64,000 nucleotides of DNA from Frigidibacter sp037095735. GTDB taxonomy: Bacteria > Pseudomonadota > Alphaproteobacteria > Rhodobacterales > Rhodobacteraceae. The notes below the pieces were generated by a model. The model saw only the letters and a list, made by a program, of their open reading frames with translations. It searched no databases and was not told the origin of the DNA. The stretch covers positions 248,001 through 312,000 of the forward strand of contig NZ_JBAWKD010000002.1 in the NCBI RefSeq assembly GCF_037095735.1. The letters run 5' to 3'. A program made the position numbers and the translations under genes. The number at the start of each line of letters is the position of its first letter. Positions within the stretch are counted from its first letter, which is position 1. Below, piece after piece: positions 1 to 7,735 of the stretch.

Positions 1-676
1 ACTTGTAGGCAAGGAAGTCGAGCGGGCGCGACATCGCCATGTCGAGCGGCGCCACCAGCCCGTCGAGCTGCGCGCGGTTCTTGATCGTCGCCGCGATCGG
101 GCAGCGGTCGATCAGCGGATCGCCCTCGAAATACATCTGGGTGATCAGGCGCTGGCCGAAGCTGTGGCCGAAGACCGAGACGTGGATGTGCATCGGGCGC
201 CAGTCGTTGCCGCGGTTCGGCCAGGGATAGGCGCCGGGACGCACGGTCAGGAACTGGTAGCGGCCCTGTTCGTCGGTCAGCGTCCTCCCGCAGCCGCCGA
301 AGTTCGGGTCCAGGGGCGCAAGGTAGCCGTCCTTCTTGTGACGGTAGCGGCCGCCGGCGTTCGCCTGCCAGATCTCGACCAGCGTGTTCGGGACGGCGCG
401 GCCGGTCTCGTCGATGACCCGGCCATGCATCAGGATCCGCTCGCCGATCGCGGGCGCCGCGCCCTTGGACCAGTTCAGGATCAGGTTGTTGTCGAGCGCG
501 CCGAATTTCGAATGACCGAAGGTCGGGCCGGTTTCCTCTGACGGGCCCGATTCCAGCGACAGCAGCGGCCAGTGCGGCGAGCGGGTGACGCTGGTCTTGT
601 AGCCCGGGTCGAAGGCGTCGGGATGCATCTCGCGGTTGCGCGGGATCAGCGGCCCCAGATCTGCCAGCTCAGCCAT
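1..676 (-). CDS. pcaH: Protocatechuate 3,4-dioxygenase beta subunit (3' end outside window)
   Basis: Intradiol ring-cleavage dioxygenase subunit that opens protocatechuate to 3-carboxy-cis,cis-muconate with non-haem Fe(III), in the cytoplasm as part of the PcaG/PcaH complex. The reverse strand reads MAELADLGPLIPRNREMHPD from the ATG at 676. The usual iron-ligand regions are present: a Tyr in the GRYRHKKDGY segment, a Tyr in GAYPW and two His in RPMHIH. About 225 residues are visible; the family is about 240, so only the C-terminus is missing, beyond the left edge, where pcaG would be expected. The start overlaps the pcaC stop by 8 nt, which suggests coupled translation. Confidence 0.95.
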   Translation of the reverse strand, partial: MAELADLGPLIPRNREMHPDAFDPGYKTSVTRSPHWPLLSLESGPSEETGPTFGHSKFGALDNNLILNWSKGAAPAIGERILMHGRVIDETGRAVPNTLVEIWQANAGGRYRHKKDGYLAPLDPNFGGCGRTLTDEQGRYQFLTVRPGAYPWPNRGNDWRPMHIHVSVFGHSFGQRLITQMYFEGDPLIDRCPIAATIKNRAQLDGLVAPLDMAMSRPLDFLAYK

Positions 677-1058
677 TGTCGGTCTCCTCCATCTCGGCAT
701 AGGTCTGCTTGGCGAGCTTCAGCGCGTGGTTGGCCCGCGGCACGCCCGCGTAGATCGCGACATGCTGGAAGGCTTCCAGCACGTCCTGCTTGCTGGCCCC
801 GGTCCGCGCGGTGGCGCGGATATGCATCGGGATCTCTTCGAAATTGCCGGTCGCGGCCAAGAGCGCCAGCGTCAGCATCGAGCGTTCGCGCTTGCTGATC
901 GCGTCAGAGGCCCAGACCGTGCCCCAGGCGCTTTCGGTGATCAGGCTCTGGAACGGGGTGTCGAAGGGCGTCTTCTGCGCCTCGGCCCGGTCGACATGTG
1001 CGTCGCCCAGGACCGAACGGCGCACGGCCATGCCGGTGTCGTAGCGGGTGGTGGTCAC
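669..1058 (-). CDS. pcaC: 4-carboxymuconolactone decarboxylase
   Basis: Converts 4-carboxymuconolactone to 3-oxoadipate enol-lactone in the protocatechuate branch. The 129-residue protein is typical in length for stand-alone PcaC of the CMD/AhpD-like family, with the conserved FQSLITESAWGTVWA and EIPMHIRATARTG regions. The start is a GTG at 1058, preceded by a GGGAGGA ribosome binding site. It overlaps the pcaD stop by 4 nt and runs 8 nt into pcaH, so pcaD-pcaC-pcaH form one transcription unit. pcaB is not in this window. Confidence 0.95.
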   Translation of the reverse strand: MTTTRYDTGMAVRRSVLGDAHVDRAEAQKTPFDTPFQSLITESAWGTVWASDAISKRERSMLTLALLAATGNFEEIPMHIRATARTGASKQDVLEAFQHVAIYAGVPRANHALKLAKQTYAEMEETDNG

Positions 1059-1843
1059 GGGGTGGTCCTCCCAAGGAAAGCGGTGATGAGCGCGGCGACC
1101 TCGGCGGGCCGTTCCACGCAGGGCAGATGGCCGGCGCCGGGCACGAGGTGGAATTCGGCGCCGCAGAGCGCGGCGGTCGCGCGCACGAGGTCGGGCGGGG
1201 TCGAGCCGTCGGCATCGCCCGCCATCGCCAGCACCGGCAGGCGCAGTGCCCGGGTGCTTTCGGTCAGGTCGGCGCCGGCGATCGCCTCGCAGGCGCTGGC
1301 ATAGCCCTCGGCCGGCGTGCGGATCAGCATGTTGCGCCAGAGCGCGAAGGCCGCGGGGTTGTCATCGCGGAAGGCGGGCGCGAACCAGCGTGCGAGGATC
1401 GCCTCGGCGATCGAGGCGATGCCGCCCGTGCGCACCGCATCGATCCGGGCCTGCCACATCTCGGGCGTGCCGATCTTCGCGGCGGTGTCCATCAGCACGA
1501 GCGCCTGCACCAGATCGGGGCGGCGCGCGGCCAGCCCCTGCCCGATCAGCCCGCCGATCGACAGGCCCACGAAGGTGACGCGCGTCAGGCCGAGCCCGTC
1601 GCAGATCTCTTCGGCATCCGAGACGAGCCGCGCCATCTCGCCCGGCCCCGCCCCCGCGTCGCTGAGCCCGTGGCCGCGCTTGTCGTAGCGAATCAGCCGC
1701 AGCCCCGCCGGCAGATGCGGCAGGAGCGCGTCCCAGACCCTCAGGTCGGTGCCCAGAGAATTGGCGAAGATCACCACCCGGCCGTCGCGCGGCCCGGTGT
1801 CGCACAGGTTCAGCACCCGGCCATCGGTGGTCGTGAATGGCAT
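1055..1843 (-). CDS. pcaD: 3-oxoadipate enol-lactonase
   Basis: Alpha/beta-hydrolase that hydrolyses 3-oxoadipate enol-lactone to 3-oxoadipate. The nucleophile elbow GLSIGG and the late GAGHLPCVERP histidine region are present; about 262 residues is normal for PcaD. Two in-frame ATGs lie close together (1849 and 1843). GGGAGG abuts the first and sits 6 nt before the second, so I chose 1843. It is the first gene of the pcaDCH operon, divergent from pcaQ. A second PcaD-like gene lies at 32387-33241. Confidence 0.93.
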   Translation of the reverse strand: MPFTTTDGRVLNLCDTGPRDGRVVIFANSLGTDLRVWDALLPHLPAGLRLIRYDKRGHGLSDAGAGPGEMARLVSDAEEICDGLGLTRVTFVGLSIGGLIGQGLAARRPDLVQALVLMDTAAKIGTPEMWQARIDAVRTGGIASIAEAILARWFAPAFRDDNPAAFALWRNMLIRTPAEGYASACEAIAGADLTESTRALRLPVLAMAGDADGSTPPDLVRATAALCGAEFHLVPGAGHLPCVERPAEVAALITAFLGRTTP

Positions 1844-1912
1844 CGTCATCCTCCCTGCCCCTTCAATCGCATGGATCTTTCGTGGCGAAAATTATAAGTT
1901 TCGGAAAATACC

Positions 1913-1928
1913 ATCACCTCGGGGTTAT
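1913..1928. promoter_or_regulatory. Candidate PcaQ binding site
   Basis: ATCACC-TCGG-GGTTAT, read on the minus strand as ATAACC-N4-GGTGAT, is an inverted repeat with one mismatch. It resembles the ATAACC-N4-GGTTAA box I recall for rhizobial PcaQ. It lies between the divergent pcaD and pcaQ genes, directly before the pcaQ start, so it could both activate pcaDCH and repress pcaQ. The consensus is from memory. Confidence 0.5.
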
Positions 1929-1930
1929 GG

Positions 1931-2845
1931 ATGTTCGATCCGCGCCTGCGCCTGCGCCATCTGCAGTGCTTTCTGGAAACCGCCCGGCTGGGCTCGGTCT
2001 CGGCCGCGGCCGAGGCGCTGCATGTCTCGCAGCCCGCCGTGTCGAAGACGCTGCACGAGCTGGAGGGGATCCTTGGCGTCACCCTGTATGAAAAGCAGGG
2101 CCGACGGCTGGCGCTGACCCCGCCGGGGCAGATCTTCCAGCAGCATTGCGGGGCGGCGATGACCGCGCTGGGCCGGGCGCAGGACCTTGCGCGCGAGGCG
2201 CCGCGCGCGCGCAGCCGGCTGGTGGTGGGCACCCTGCCCACGGCGGCGACGGGCCTTGTCCCGCGCGCGGCGCTGGCGTTCCGCAAAACGCGGCCCGACT
2301 GCCTGCTGCGGGTTTCGACCGGGCCGAACTGGCTGCTGATCTCGCAGCTGCGCGAGGGAGCGCTCGACATGATCGTGGGGCGGATGCCCAACGCGCTCGA
2401 GGGGCTGTCCTTCCGCCAGCTCTATTCCGAGCAGATCGTGGCCGTGGTCCGTGCCGGTCATCCGCTGCTGGCCGCCCCCGATCCGATGGCCGAGCTTGGC
2501 GCGCAGATGCTGGTGCTGCCGCCGCCCGGCGCGCTGATCGCGACCACGGTGCGCGCCTTCCTGCACGGGCGCGGCATCGCCCTGCCGCAGCCGGCGTTCG
2601 AAACGGTCTCGCTGGCCTTCGGGCGGCAGGTGGTGCGAGATTCGGATGCGGTCTGGATCATCTCGCGCGGGGTGGTGGCCGAAGAGCTGGCCGCGGGCAC
2701 GCTCGCCGCCCTGCCGATGCCCGAGCCGCTGCTGGGCCCGCCCGTGGGCGTTTCGCTGCGCGACCAGACCGGGCTGAACGCGGAACAGGCGGGCTTCCTG
2801 CAGGCGCTGACCGAGGCCGCGCAGGGACAGCCCGACCGGCTCTAG
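1931..2845 (+). CDS. pcaQ: LysR-type activator of protocatechuate genes
   Basis: LysR-family regulator expected to switch on pcaDCH when 3-oxoadipate-pathway lactone intermediates accumulate. The N-terminal winged helix-turn-helix is at residues about 6-66 (RLRHLQCFLETARLGSVSAA, VSQPAVSKTLHELE). The effector-binding domain fills the rest of 304 residues, a typical LysR length. The ATG at 1931 is used; an overlapping ATG at 1927 is in another frame. The call to PcaQ rather than a generic LysR rests on the divergent pcaD neighbour and on the RLRHLQ start common in that group. Confidence 0.88.
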   Translation: MFDPRLRLRHLQCFLETARLGSVSAAAEALHVSQPAVSKTLHELEGILGVTLYEKQGRRLALTPPGQIFQQHCGAAMTALGRAQDLAREAPRARSRLVVGTLPTAATGLVPRAALAFRKTRPDCLLRVSTGPNWLLISQLREGALDMIVGRMPNALEGLSFRQLYSEQIVAVVRAGHPLLAAPDPMAELGAQMLVLPPPGALIATTVRAFLHGRGIALPQPAFETVSLAFGRQVVRDSDAVWIISRGVVAEELAAGTLAALPMPEPLLGPPVGVSLRDQTGLNAEQAGFLQALTEAAQGQPDRL

Positions 2846-2948
2846 CGGCGCCGCAGTGCCGCGACGCGCCTTTCCGCGGGATCGACGCCAGCGGCCCGCC
2901 GGACTGCGTCGGCGACCGCCTTCCGGGCGCAGCGGACGCGCGCCGGCC

Positions 2949-3752
2949 TCAGACCTGCGCCAGCAGGGCGCGGGTCTGCGTGACCAGCCGGGTCAGGGCG
3001 GGCAGCGGGTCGGCGGCGGCATAGCCGGGCAGCCCCGGCACCTCGAGCCCGAGTGGCAGTCCGCGGGGCAGCGCGCGCAGGAAGGACAGCAGGTCGATCT
3101 GCCCCTCGCCGGGGATCTGCCGGCCCTCGCGCGCGGTGAACAGAAGCTGCTCGGTCGTGTAGGGCGGCGCGACGGGCGCGTCGCAGAGATGCGCGAAGGG
3201 CAGACGCGCGGGGTCGACGGCGGCCAGCCGCGCGAGGCTGGAGCCGGAGCGGTCGAAATGCAGGCTGTCGACCAGCATCCCCATCCGTGGCCCCGCGGCC
3301 TCGACGACGCGCAGGCAGGTGTCGAGGTCGGGGACAGAGGTCCAGGGGAAGAATTCCAGCACCGTTCCAAGGCCCCGCTCGGCCGCCGCGTCCGACAGCG
3401 CCGCCAGCCGGTCCGACAGCCGCGACAGGTCGGGATCGTAGGGCGCGGTGATCACCTGCGCCGCGTCCAGTGCGGCCCCGGCGTCGAGCACGGGCAGCAG
3501 CGCCGCGACCTCGGTCTCGGGCGTGATCTTCAGGAATTCGATGTCCGAGACGGTGATCCCGGTCGCGGCCAGCGCGGCGCGGGTGGCGCGCATCGCGCCC
3601 GCATCCTCCATCAACGGATAGCCGGGGCTCTCTGCCGTCACCCGCACCAGCCGCAGGCCGACCGACTGGAACCCCGCCCGCGCGGCGGCCTCGATCAGTG
3701 CCGGCGGCGGCAGGTCGATGGCGGTGAGATGGGCAAGCGAAAGCGGCGTCAT
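2949..3752 (-). CDS. Sugar phosphate isomerase/epimerase family TIM-barrel protein
   Basis: A 267-residue protein of the AP-endonuclease-2/xylose-isomerase-like TIM-barrel family, a group that includes dehydroshikimate dehydratases, hydroxypyruvate isomerase and epimerases. Conserved-looking metal-site regions are TVLEFFPW, GMLVDSLHFDRSG, FAHLCDAP and GLEVPGLPG. The ATG at 3752 overlaps the stop of the flavoprotein gene by 4 nt (ATGA), so the two are co-transcribed. The substrate is unknown. Next to quiC it may act on a cyclohexane-carboxylate or a keto-sugar-like intermediate; this is inference. About 100 nt separate it from the convergent pcaQ. Confidence 0.75.
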   Translation of the reverse strand: MTPLSLAHLTAIDLPPPALIEAAARAGFQSVGLRLVRVTAESPGYPLMEDAGAMRATRAALAATGITVSDIEFLKITPETEVAALLPVLDAGAALDAAQVITAPYDPDLSRLSDRLAALSDAAAERGLGTVLEFFPWTSVPDLDTCLRVVEAAGPRMGMLVDSLHFDRSGSSLARLAAVDPARLPFAHLCDAPVAPPYTTEQLLFTAREGRQIPGEGQIDLLSFLRALPRGLPLGLEVPGLPGYAAADPLPALTRLVTQTRALLAQV

Positions 3753-5428
3753 TCGGGCGTGGTCCTTGCAAGGTCGCGGCCGGCGACGAAGCCGAAGGTC
3801 AGCGCCGGGCCAAGGTTAATGCCGCCGGCGGGGTAGAAGCCGGCGAAGGGGCTCGCGGCGTCCGAGCCCACGGCGTAGAGGCCCGGCACCGGCGTGCCAT
3901 CGGCGCGCAGCGCGCGCGCGCGGCCGTCGGCGGCGATGCCTGCGAAGGTGCCGAAGCCGCCCGGCACGACCTCGACCGCGTGGAACGGCGGCTTCAGGAT
4001 CGGGGCGACATTGGGGTTCGGCTGCTGTTCCGGGTCGCCCTGCAGGCGCATGTAGGCGGTGGTGCCGCGCCCGAAGACCGGGTCCTCGCCGCGCGCGGCG
4101 CCGTCGTTCCAGGCAGTGACGGTGGCCTGCAGCCCACCCGGGTCGATCCCGCAGGCGCGCGCCAGATCGGGGATCGTGGCCGCGGTTTTCAGGTAGCCGC
4201 GCTTGGCCCACGGCTGCCAGGGCACCGGCGTCGGGCGCACGATGCCAAGGCCGAAGCGGCGCAGGAAGCGGTGGTCGCAGACCAGCCAGGACCGCGTCGG
4301 CGCGCCCTCGGGGATCGCGCGCAGCATCGCCTCGACATAGTCGTGGTAGCCCAGCCCCTCGTTGCAGAAGCGCGCGCCCGAGGCGAGCACGCCAATCACC
4401 CCGGGCTTGCCGCGGTCGATGATGTGCGGGAAGGGCGCAACGCGTCCGTCGGGCCAGCGCACCATCGACACCGGGCACATGGCCGCGGGCTGCGCAAGGT
4501 CGGTGTCGACCGCCGCCCCCGCGTCCTCGGCCAGCCGAAGCCCGTCGCCCTGCGCGGTTTCCACGGCCAGCGTCTGGTGCTCGGCATCGCGGGGGAAAGA
4601 CGCTTCCCGGCGCGCGGCGTCGCGCGGATAGCCGCCGCAGGCCAGCACCACGCCACGGGTCGCGCGGATCGTTTCGCCCCCGGCCAGCCGGACGCCGGCG
4701 ACCCGGCCGTTCTCGACGATCAGCGCCTCGGTCGTCTCCCCGGTGCGGATCCGCACGCCAAGGTCGAGACAGCTGCGCAAGAGCCGCGCCGCAAGCGCGT
4801 TGCCGTTGCGCAGGTCCATCCCCCGCCCGTGACGCAAGAGGTCGCGCAGGTGGCGCAGGACCCGGCGCGTCGCGTGGGTGAAAGAGGCCAGCGAGCGGGT
4901 CATGGTCATGAAGGCGCGCAGGTCGTCGCCGGACTGGATGGTCATGCCCCAGAAGGTGGTCTCGCGCACCGGCGGGCGCAGCAGCATCAGCGCCGGGCCA
5001 AGGCCGCGCGCGTCATAGGCCCGCGCGATGACCGAGCGTCCGCCCATCCCCGCCCCCGGCTGCTGGCCATAGGTGTCGGGGATCTTCAACCCGCCGTCGA
5101 AGACCAGCGCTGTGTTCTCTTCGAAGAAGGCCACCATCTCGGGCGCGGCGGCAAGGAAGGCCTCGGCCCGCTCGGCGCGATAGCGGTTGCCGAGCACGGC
5201 GCGCAGGTAGTCGCGGGGCGCCGCCGGGTCTTCGACGATGCCGGCGCGGATCGCCACGGGGTTGCGCGGGGCCCAGATCCAGCCGCCCGACCAGGCGGTG
5301 GTGCCGCCGACGACCGCGGCCCGTTCCAGCACGATCACCGAGGCCCCGTGATGGGCGGCACTGACCGCCGCCGCCAGTCCCCCGGCCCCGGCGCCGATCA
5401 CCACGACATCCGCCAATGCGTCACTCAT
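3749..5428 (-). CDS. FAD-dependent dehydrogenase, FrdA/3-ketosteroid-dehydrogenase-like
   Basis: Soluble flavoprotein of the FAD_binding_2 family, 559 residues. The Rossmann FAD motif GAGAGG is at 12-17, with an acidic residue (E35) ending the second strand (VIVLERAA). The C-terminus YAVGSDAASP...FYPAGG...LGPALTFGF closely resembles the YPxxG-GPAxTFG end of delta-1 3-ketosteroid dehydrogenases, and FCNEGLGYHDYVEAM resembles their NE-x3-Y-x-D segment (compared from memory). No signal peptide or haem motif is seen. A strong GGAGGGGG site precedes the ATG. Its placement with quinate/shikimate genes suggests desaturation of a 3-oxo-cyclohexane carboxylate; the substrate is unproven. Confidence 0.82.
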   Translation of the reverse strand: MSDALADVVVIGAGAGGLAAAVSAAHHGASVIVLERAAVVGGTTAWSGGWIWAPRNPVAIRAGIVEDPAAPRDYLRAVLGNRYRAERAEAFLAAAPEMVAFFEENTALVFDGGLKIPDTYGQQPGAGMGGRSVIARAYDARGLGPALMLLRPPVRETTFWGMTIQSGDDLRAFMTMTRSLASFTHATRRVLRHLRDLLRHGRGMDLRNGNALAARLLRSCLDLGVRIRTGETTEALIVENGRVAGVRLAGGETIRATRGVVLACGGYPRDAARREASFPRDAEHQTLAVETAQGDGLRLAEDAGAAVDTDLAQPAAMCPVSMVRWPDGRVAPFPHIIDRGKPGVIGVLASGARFCNEGLGYHDYVEAMLRAIPEGAPTRSWLVCDHRFLRRFGLGIVRPTPVPWQPWAKRGYLKTAATIPDLARACGIDPGGLQATVTAWNDGAARGEDPVFGRGTTAYMRLQGDPEQQPNPNVAPILKPPFHAVEVVPGGFGTFAGIAADGRARALRADGTPVPGLYAVGSDAASPFAGFYPAGGINLGPALTFGFVAGRDLARTTPE

Positions 5429-5469
5429 TGCTGCCCCCTCCGTCCGCGGCGACCATCCGGGGCACTGCC

Positions 5470-5516
5470 GTTAACGTCAATTACAATATTGTCGAAATAC
5501 GTAACCTGACGTTAAC
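5470..5516. promoter_or_regulatory. Perfect inverted repeat operator between flavoprotein and LysR genes
   Basis: GTTAACGTCA (5470-5479) and TGACGTTAAC (5507-5516) are perfect 10-nt inverted arms, 27 nt apart, in the 113-nt divergent promoter region. The region between them is AT-rich (TTACAATATTGTCGAAATAC) against a GC-rich background. Position and symmetry fit a LysR-type binding region controlling both directions. Confidence 0.7.
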
Positions 5517-5541
5517 TGGTCGCGAGGGAGGACAGTCCATC

Positions 5542-6480
5542 ATGCGCGAAGTCACGTTCCGCCAGATCGAGGTCATCCGCGCCGTCATGCTGCGCGGAAC
5601 GATCAATGGCGCGGCCGAACAGCTTGGGGTCTCGGCCCCCGGCGTCAGCCGACTGATCAAGCATACAGAGGAATCGCTCGGCATACGCCTGTTCGAGCGG
5701 CGCGGCGGGCTTTTCATTCCCGCGGTCGAGGCGGGCGCGTTCTTCGAACAGCTGCGCGAGGTCTACAAGGGGGTCGAGAACCTGCAGCGCTCGCTGACCG
5801 CGCTGAACGAGGGCAAGGGGGTCGAGCTTGCCTTCGCCTCGGCGCCCTCGGTCGCGCAGTTCATCGCCGCACGGGTGATCCGCACCGTGCGCGACCGCTA
5901 TCCCGACCTGTTCCTCGACCTCAACATCCTGAAGATCGAGGAGACGCTGGACTACCTGATGCTCGAGCGCGGCGAGTTCGTGATCATGAGCTCGAGCGTC
6001 CCGAACCCCGGGATCGAGAACGAGGAGCTGGCGCAGGGCCGCATCGTCGCGATCCTGCCCGAAGGGCATCGCCTTGCGGCGCAAGAGACGGTTTCGGTCC
6101 ACGACCTTACGACCGAGCGGCTGATCGGCATCGACCCCGGCGATCCCTACGGCCGGCAGATCAGCGAGGCCTTCCGCGATGCCGGCATCGCCCCGCGCCA
6201 CTCGATGCGCGGCCGCTTCGCGCAGACCCTCGTCAGCCTGGTGCGGCACGGACTGGGCGTCGCGCTGATCGACGAGTTCTCGGTGGCCGAGGTCTACATG
6301 CCCGGCCTCGTGCGCCGCCCGCTGCGCGAAGAGGCCTATGTGAAGATCTACGTGGTCACCAAGAAGGGTCGCGTCCTGTCGAATTTCGCGGAATTCACCA
6401 TCCGCCAATTCCGCAGGGAGCTGGCCGAGGCCGGGACACACTGGTCCGGTGACCGTCTGCGACGGCCGACGCCAAATTAA
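5542..6480 (+). CDS. LysR-type transcriptional regulator
   Basis: 312-residue LysR-family regulator. HTH at about 1-60 (VTFRQIEVIRAVMLRGTING, LGVSAPGVSRLIKHTEESLG), then a periplasmic-binding-like effector domain. The reading frame is open upstream to 5416, but the ATG at 5542 is chosen because GAGGGAGGACAG lies just before it and the family HTH begins there. It is divergent from the flavoprotein operon and followed 118 nt later by tctC. Operator-like TGACGTTA motifs occur on both sides (5470-5516 and 6482-6522), so it probably controls both units. The inducer is likely a cyclohexane carboxylate such as shikimate or quinate (inference). Confidence 0.88.
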   Translation: MREVTFRQIEVIRAVMLRGTINGAAEQLGVSAPGVSRLIKHTEESLGIRLFERRGGLFIPAVEAGAFFEQLREVYKGVENLQRSLTALNEGKGVELAFASAPSVAQFIAARVIRTVRDRYPDLFLDLNILKIEETLDYLMLERGEFVIMSSSVPNPGIENEELAQGRIVAILPEGHRLAAQETVSVHDLTTERLIGIDPGDPYGRQISEAFRDAGIAPRHSMRGRFAQTLVSLVRHGLGVALIDEFSVAEVYMPGLVRRPLREEAYVKIYVVTKKGRVLSNFAEFTIRQFRRELAEAGTHWSGDRLRRPTPN

Positions 6481-6481
6481 C

Positions 6482-6522
6482 TCAACGTTACGCACCAAGA
6501 AGAATTTATATTTGACGTTACG
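6482..6522 (+). promoter_or_regulatory. Repeated LysR half-sites upstream of tctC
   Basis: CAACGTTACG (6483-6492) and TGACGTTACG (6513-6522) are direct repeats offset by exactly 30 nt, about three helical turns. They share the ACGTTA core of the palindrome at 5470-5516. A TATATT hexamer at 6507-6512 between them could be a -10 element. They support control of the transporter/quinate genes by the upstream LysR protein. Confidence 0.55.
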
Positions 6523-6598
6523 AGCGTTCCAGCCGAGATCTGGGTCAGGGAAGGACGCGCCGGGGGGCGCGTTTCGAGGACATACGGGAGGACTGACG

Positions 6599-7597
6599 AT
6601 GAAACACGCGTTTCTCGGCGCCGTTTCGGCATTCGTGATCGGAGTGACGGCGGCACAGGCGGCCGACTATCCGACGAAAGAGATCCAAGGGATCATCCAG
6701 TGGGGGGCCGGCGGCTCGACCGATACGGTCATGCGCTCGGTGACGCCGCATGCCGAAAAGGTTCTGGGCGGCACCGTCGTCATGCAGAACGTCACCGGCG
6801 GCGTCGGCGCGATCGCGCTGAACCAGGTCGCCAACGGCAAGGCCGACGGCTACAGCCTGCTGATGGGCGCGGAGAACCCGCTGCTCTACAAGGTCATGGG
6901 CCTGGGCGACAAGGACTACAGCGACTTCACCCCGATCAGCATCCTCGCCCGCGGCACGCCGATCCTGGTCGCGAACAAGGACGCGCCCTTCGACGACTAC
7001 GCCGGCATGGTGAAGTACATCCACGAAAACCCGGGCGAGCTGCGCCTGGGCGCCACCGGCCCGGGCGGCCTGCCCTCGGTCGTCACCGCGATGATGAACA
7101 CCGTCGAGGGCAAGCTCGACGTGATCTCGGTGCCCTATGACGGCGACGGCCCGGCGCTGACCGCGCTGCAGGGCGGGGCGATCGACGTGATGCCCGCGGT
7201 TCTGGGCGCCTCGATCGAGGGCATCCGCGCCGGCACCATGAAGCCGCTGGCGATCTTCGACGTGAAGCCGAACGAGAAACTGCCGGAGGTCCCGGCGGTG
7301 ACCAGCTTCAACGAGGGCTACAGCAAGTACCTGCCCTGGGGCCCGTTCTTCGGCGTCTTCGTCAAGAAGGGCACGCCGGACGACGTGGTGGCCAAGCTGC
7401 AGGCCGCCTATGCCGAGGGCGCGAAGAACCCCGACTTCGTCCAGTTGATGGATGCGCGCGGCTTCTCGATGCTGTCGCTCTCGGGCGACGAGGCGCAGAA
7501 GTTCCTTGACGGCTGGCAGTCCTCGACCGCCTGGCTGCTGCAGGACGCGGGCCTGACCAAGGCCTCGCCCGAGAAGTTCGGGATCGCCAAGCCCTGA
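6599..7597 (+). CDS. Tripartite tricarboxylate transporter substrate-binding protein (TctC family)
   Basis: Periplasmic solute-binding protein of the TTT family (Bug/TctC), 332 residues. The ATG at 6599 follows GGGAGGAC; a frame open upstream to 6449 adds residues with no signal peptide and is rejected. The signal peptide is MKHAFLGAVSAFVIGVTAAQA, with cleavage after AQA. The mature start YPTKEIQGIIQWGAGGSTD and the later GATGPGGLPS and VPYDGDGPALTALQGG blocks are typical of the fold. The ligand is likely the organic acid degraded by the downstream genes (shikimate, quinate or a relative), inferred from the operon with aroE- and quiC-type genes. Confidence 0.9.
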   Translation: MKHAFLGAVSAFVIGVTAAQAADYPTKEIQGIIQWGAGGSTDTVMRSVTPHAEKVLGGTVVMQNVTGGVGAIALNQVANGKADGYSLLMGAENPLLYKVMGLGDKDYSDFTPISILARGTPILVANKDAPFDDYAGMVKYIHENPGELRLGATGPGGLPSVVTAMMNTVEGKLDVISVPYDGDGPALTALQGGAIDVMPAVLGASIEGIRAGTMKPLAIFDVKPNEKLPEVPAVTSFNEGYSKYLPWGPFFGVFVKKGTPDDVVAKLQAAYAEGAKNPDFVQLMDARGFSMLSLSGDEAQKFLDGWQSSTAWLLQDAGLTKASPEKFGIAKP

Positions 7598-7637
7598 CCC
7601 TGACCTGACCGGCCTCCGCGCGGGGCCGGCCGATCCC

Positions 7638-7679
7638 GGGCGCCGACGATCTCGCAGGAGAGGCGGCGCCCTTTTCTTT
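7638..7679 (+). terminator. Intra-operon terminator/attenuator between tctC and tctB
   Basis: GGGCGCCG (7638-7645) pairs with CGGCGCCC (7664-7671), followed by TTTTCTTT. This is a canonical intrinsic terminator inside the operon. It probably lets some polymerase through, so that the binding protein is made in excess over the membrane subunits. Confidence 0.8.
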
Positions 7680-7735
7680 GGAGCGGACCGAGACCGCCGC
7701 CGGCGCGGCAGGGCACGGCCCCTGGGGGAACGACC

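Noticed and set aside
5416..5541. N-terminal extension of the LysR regulator
   Set aside because: The HTH starts at 5542, which has its own strong ribosome binding site, and the extension would cover the palindromic operator.
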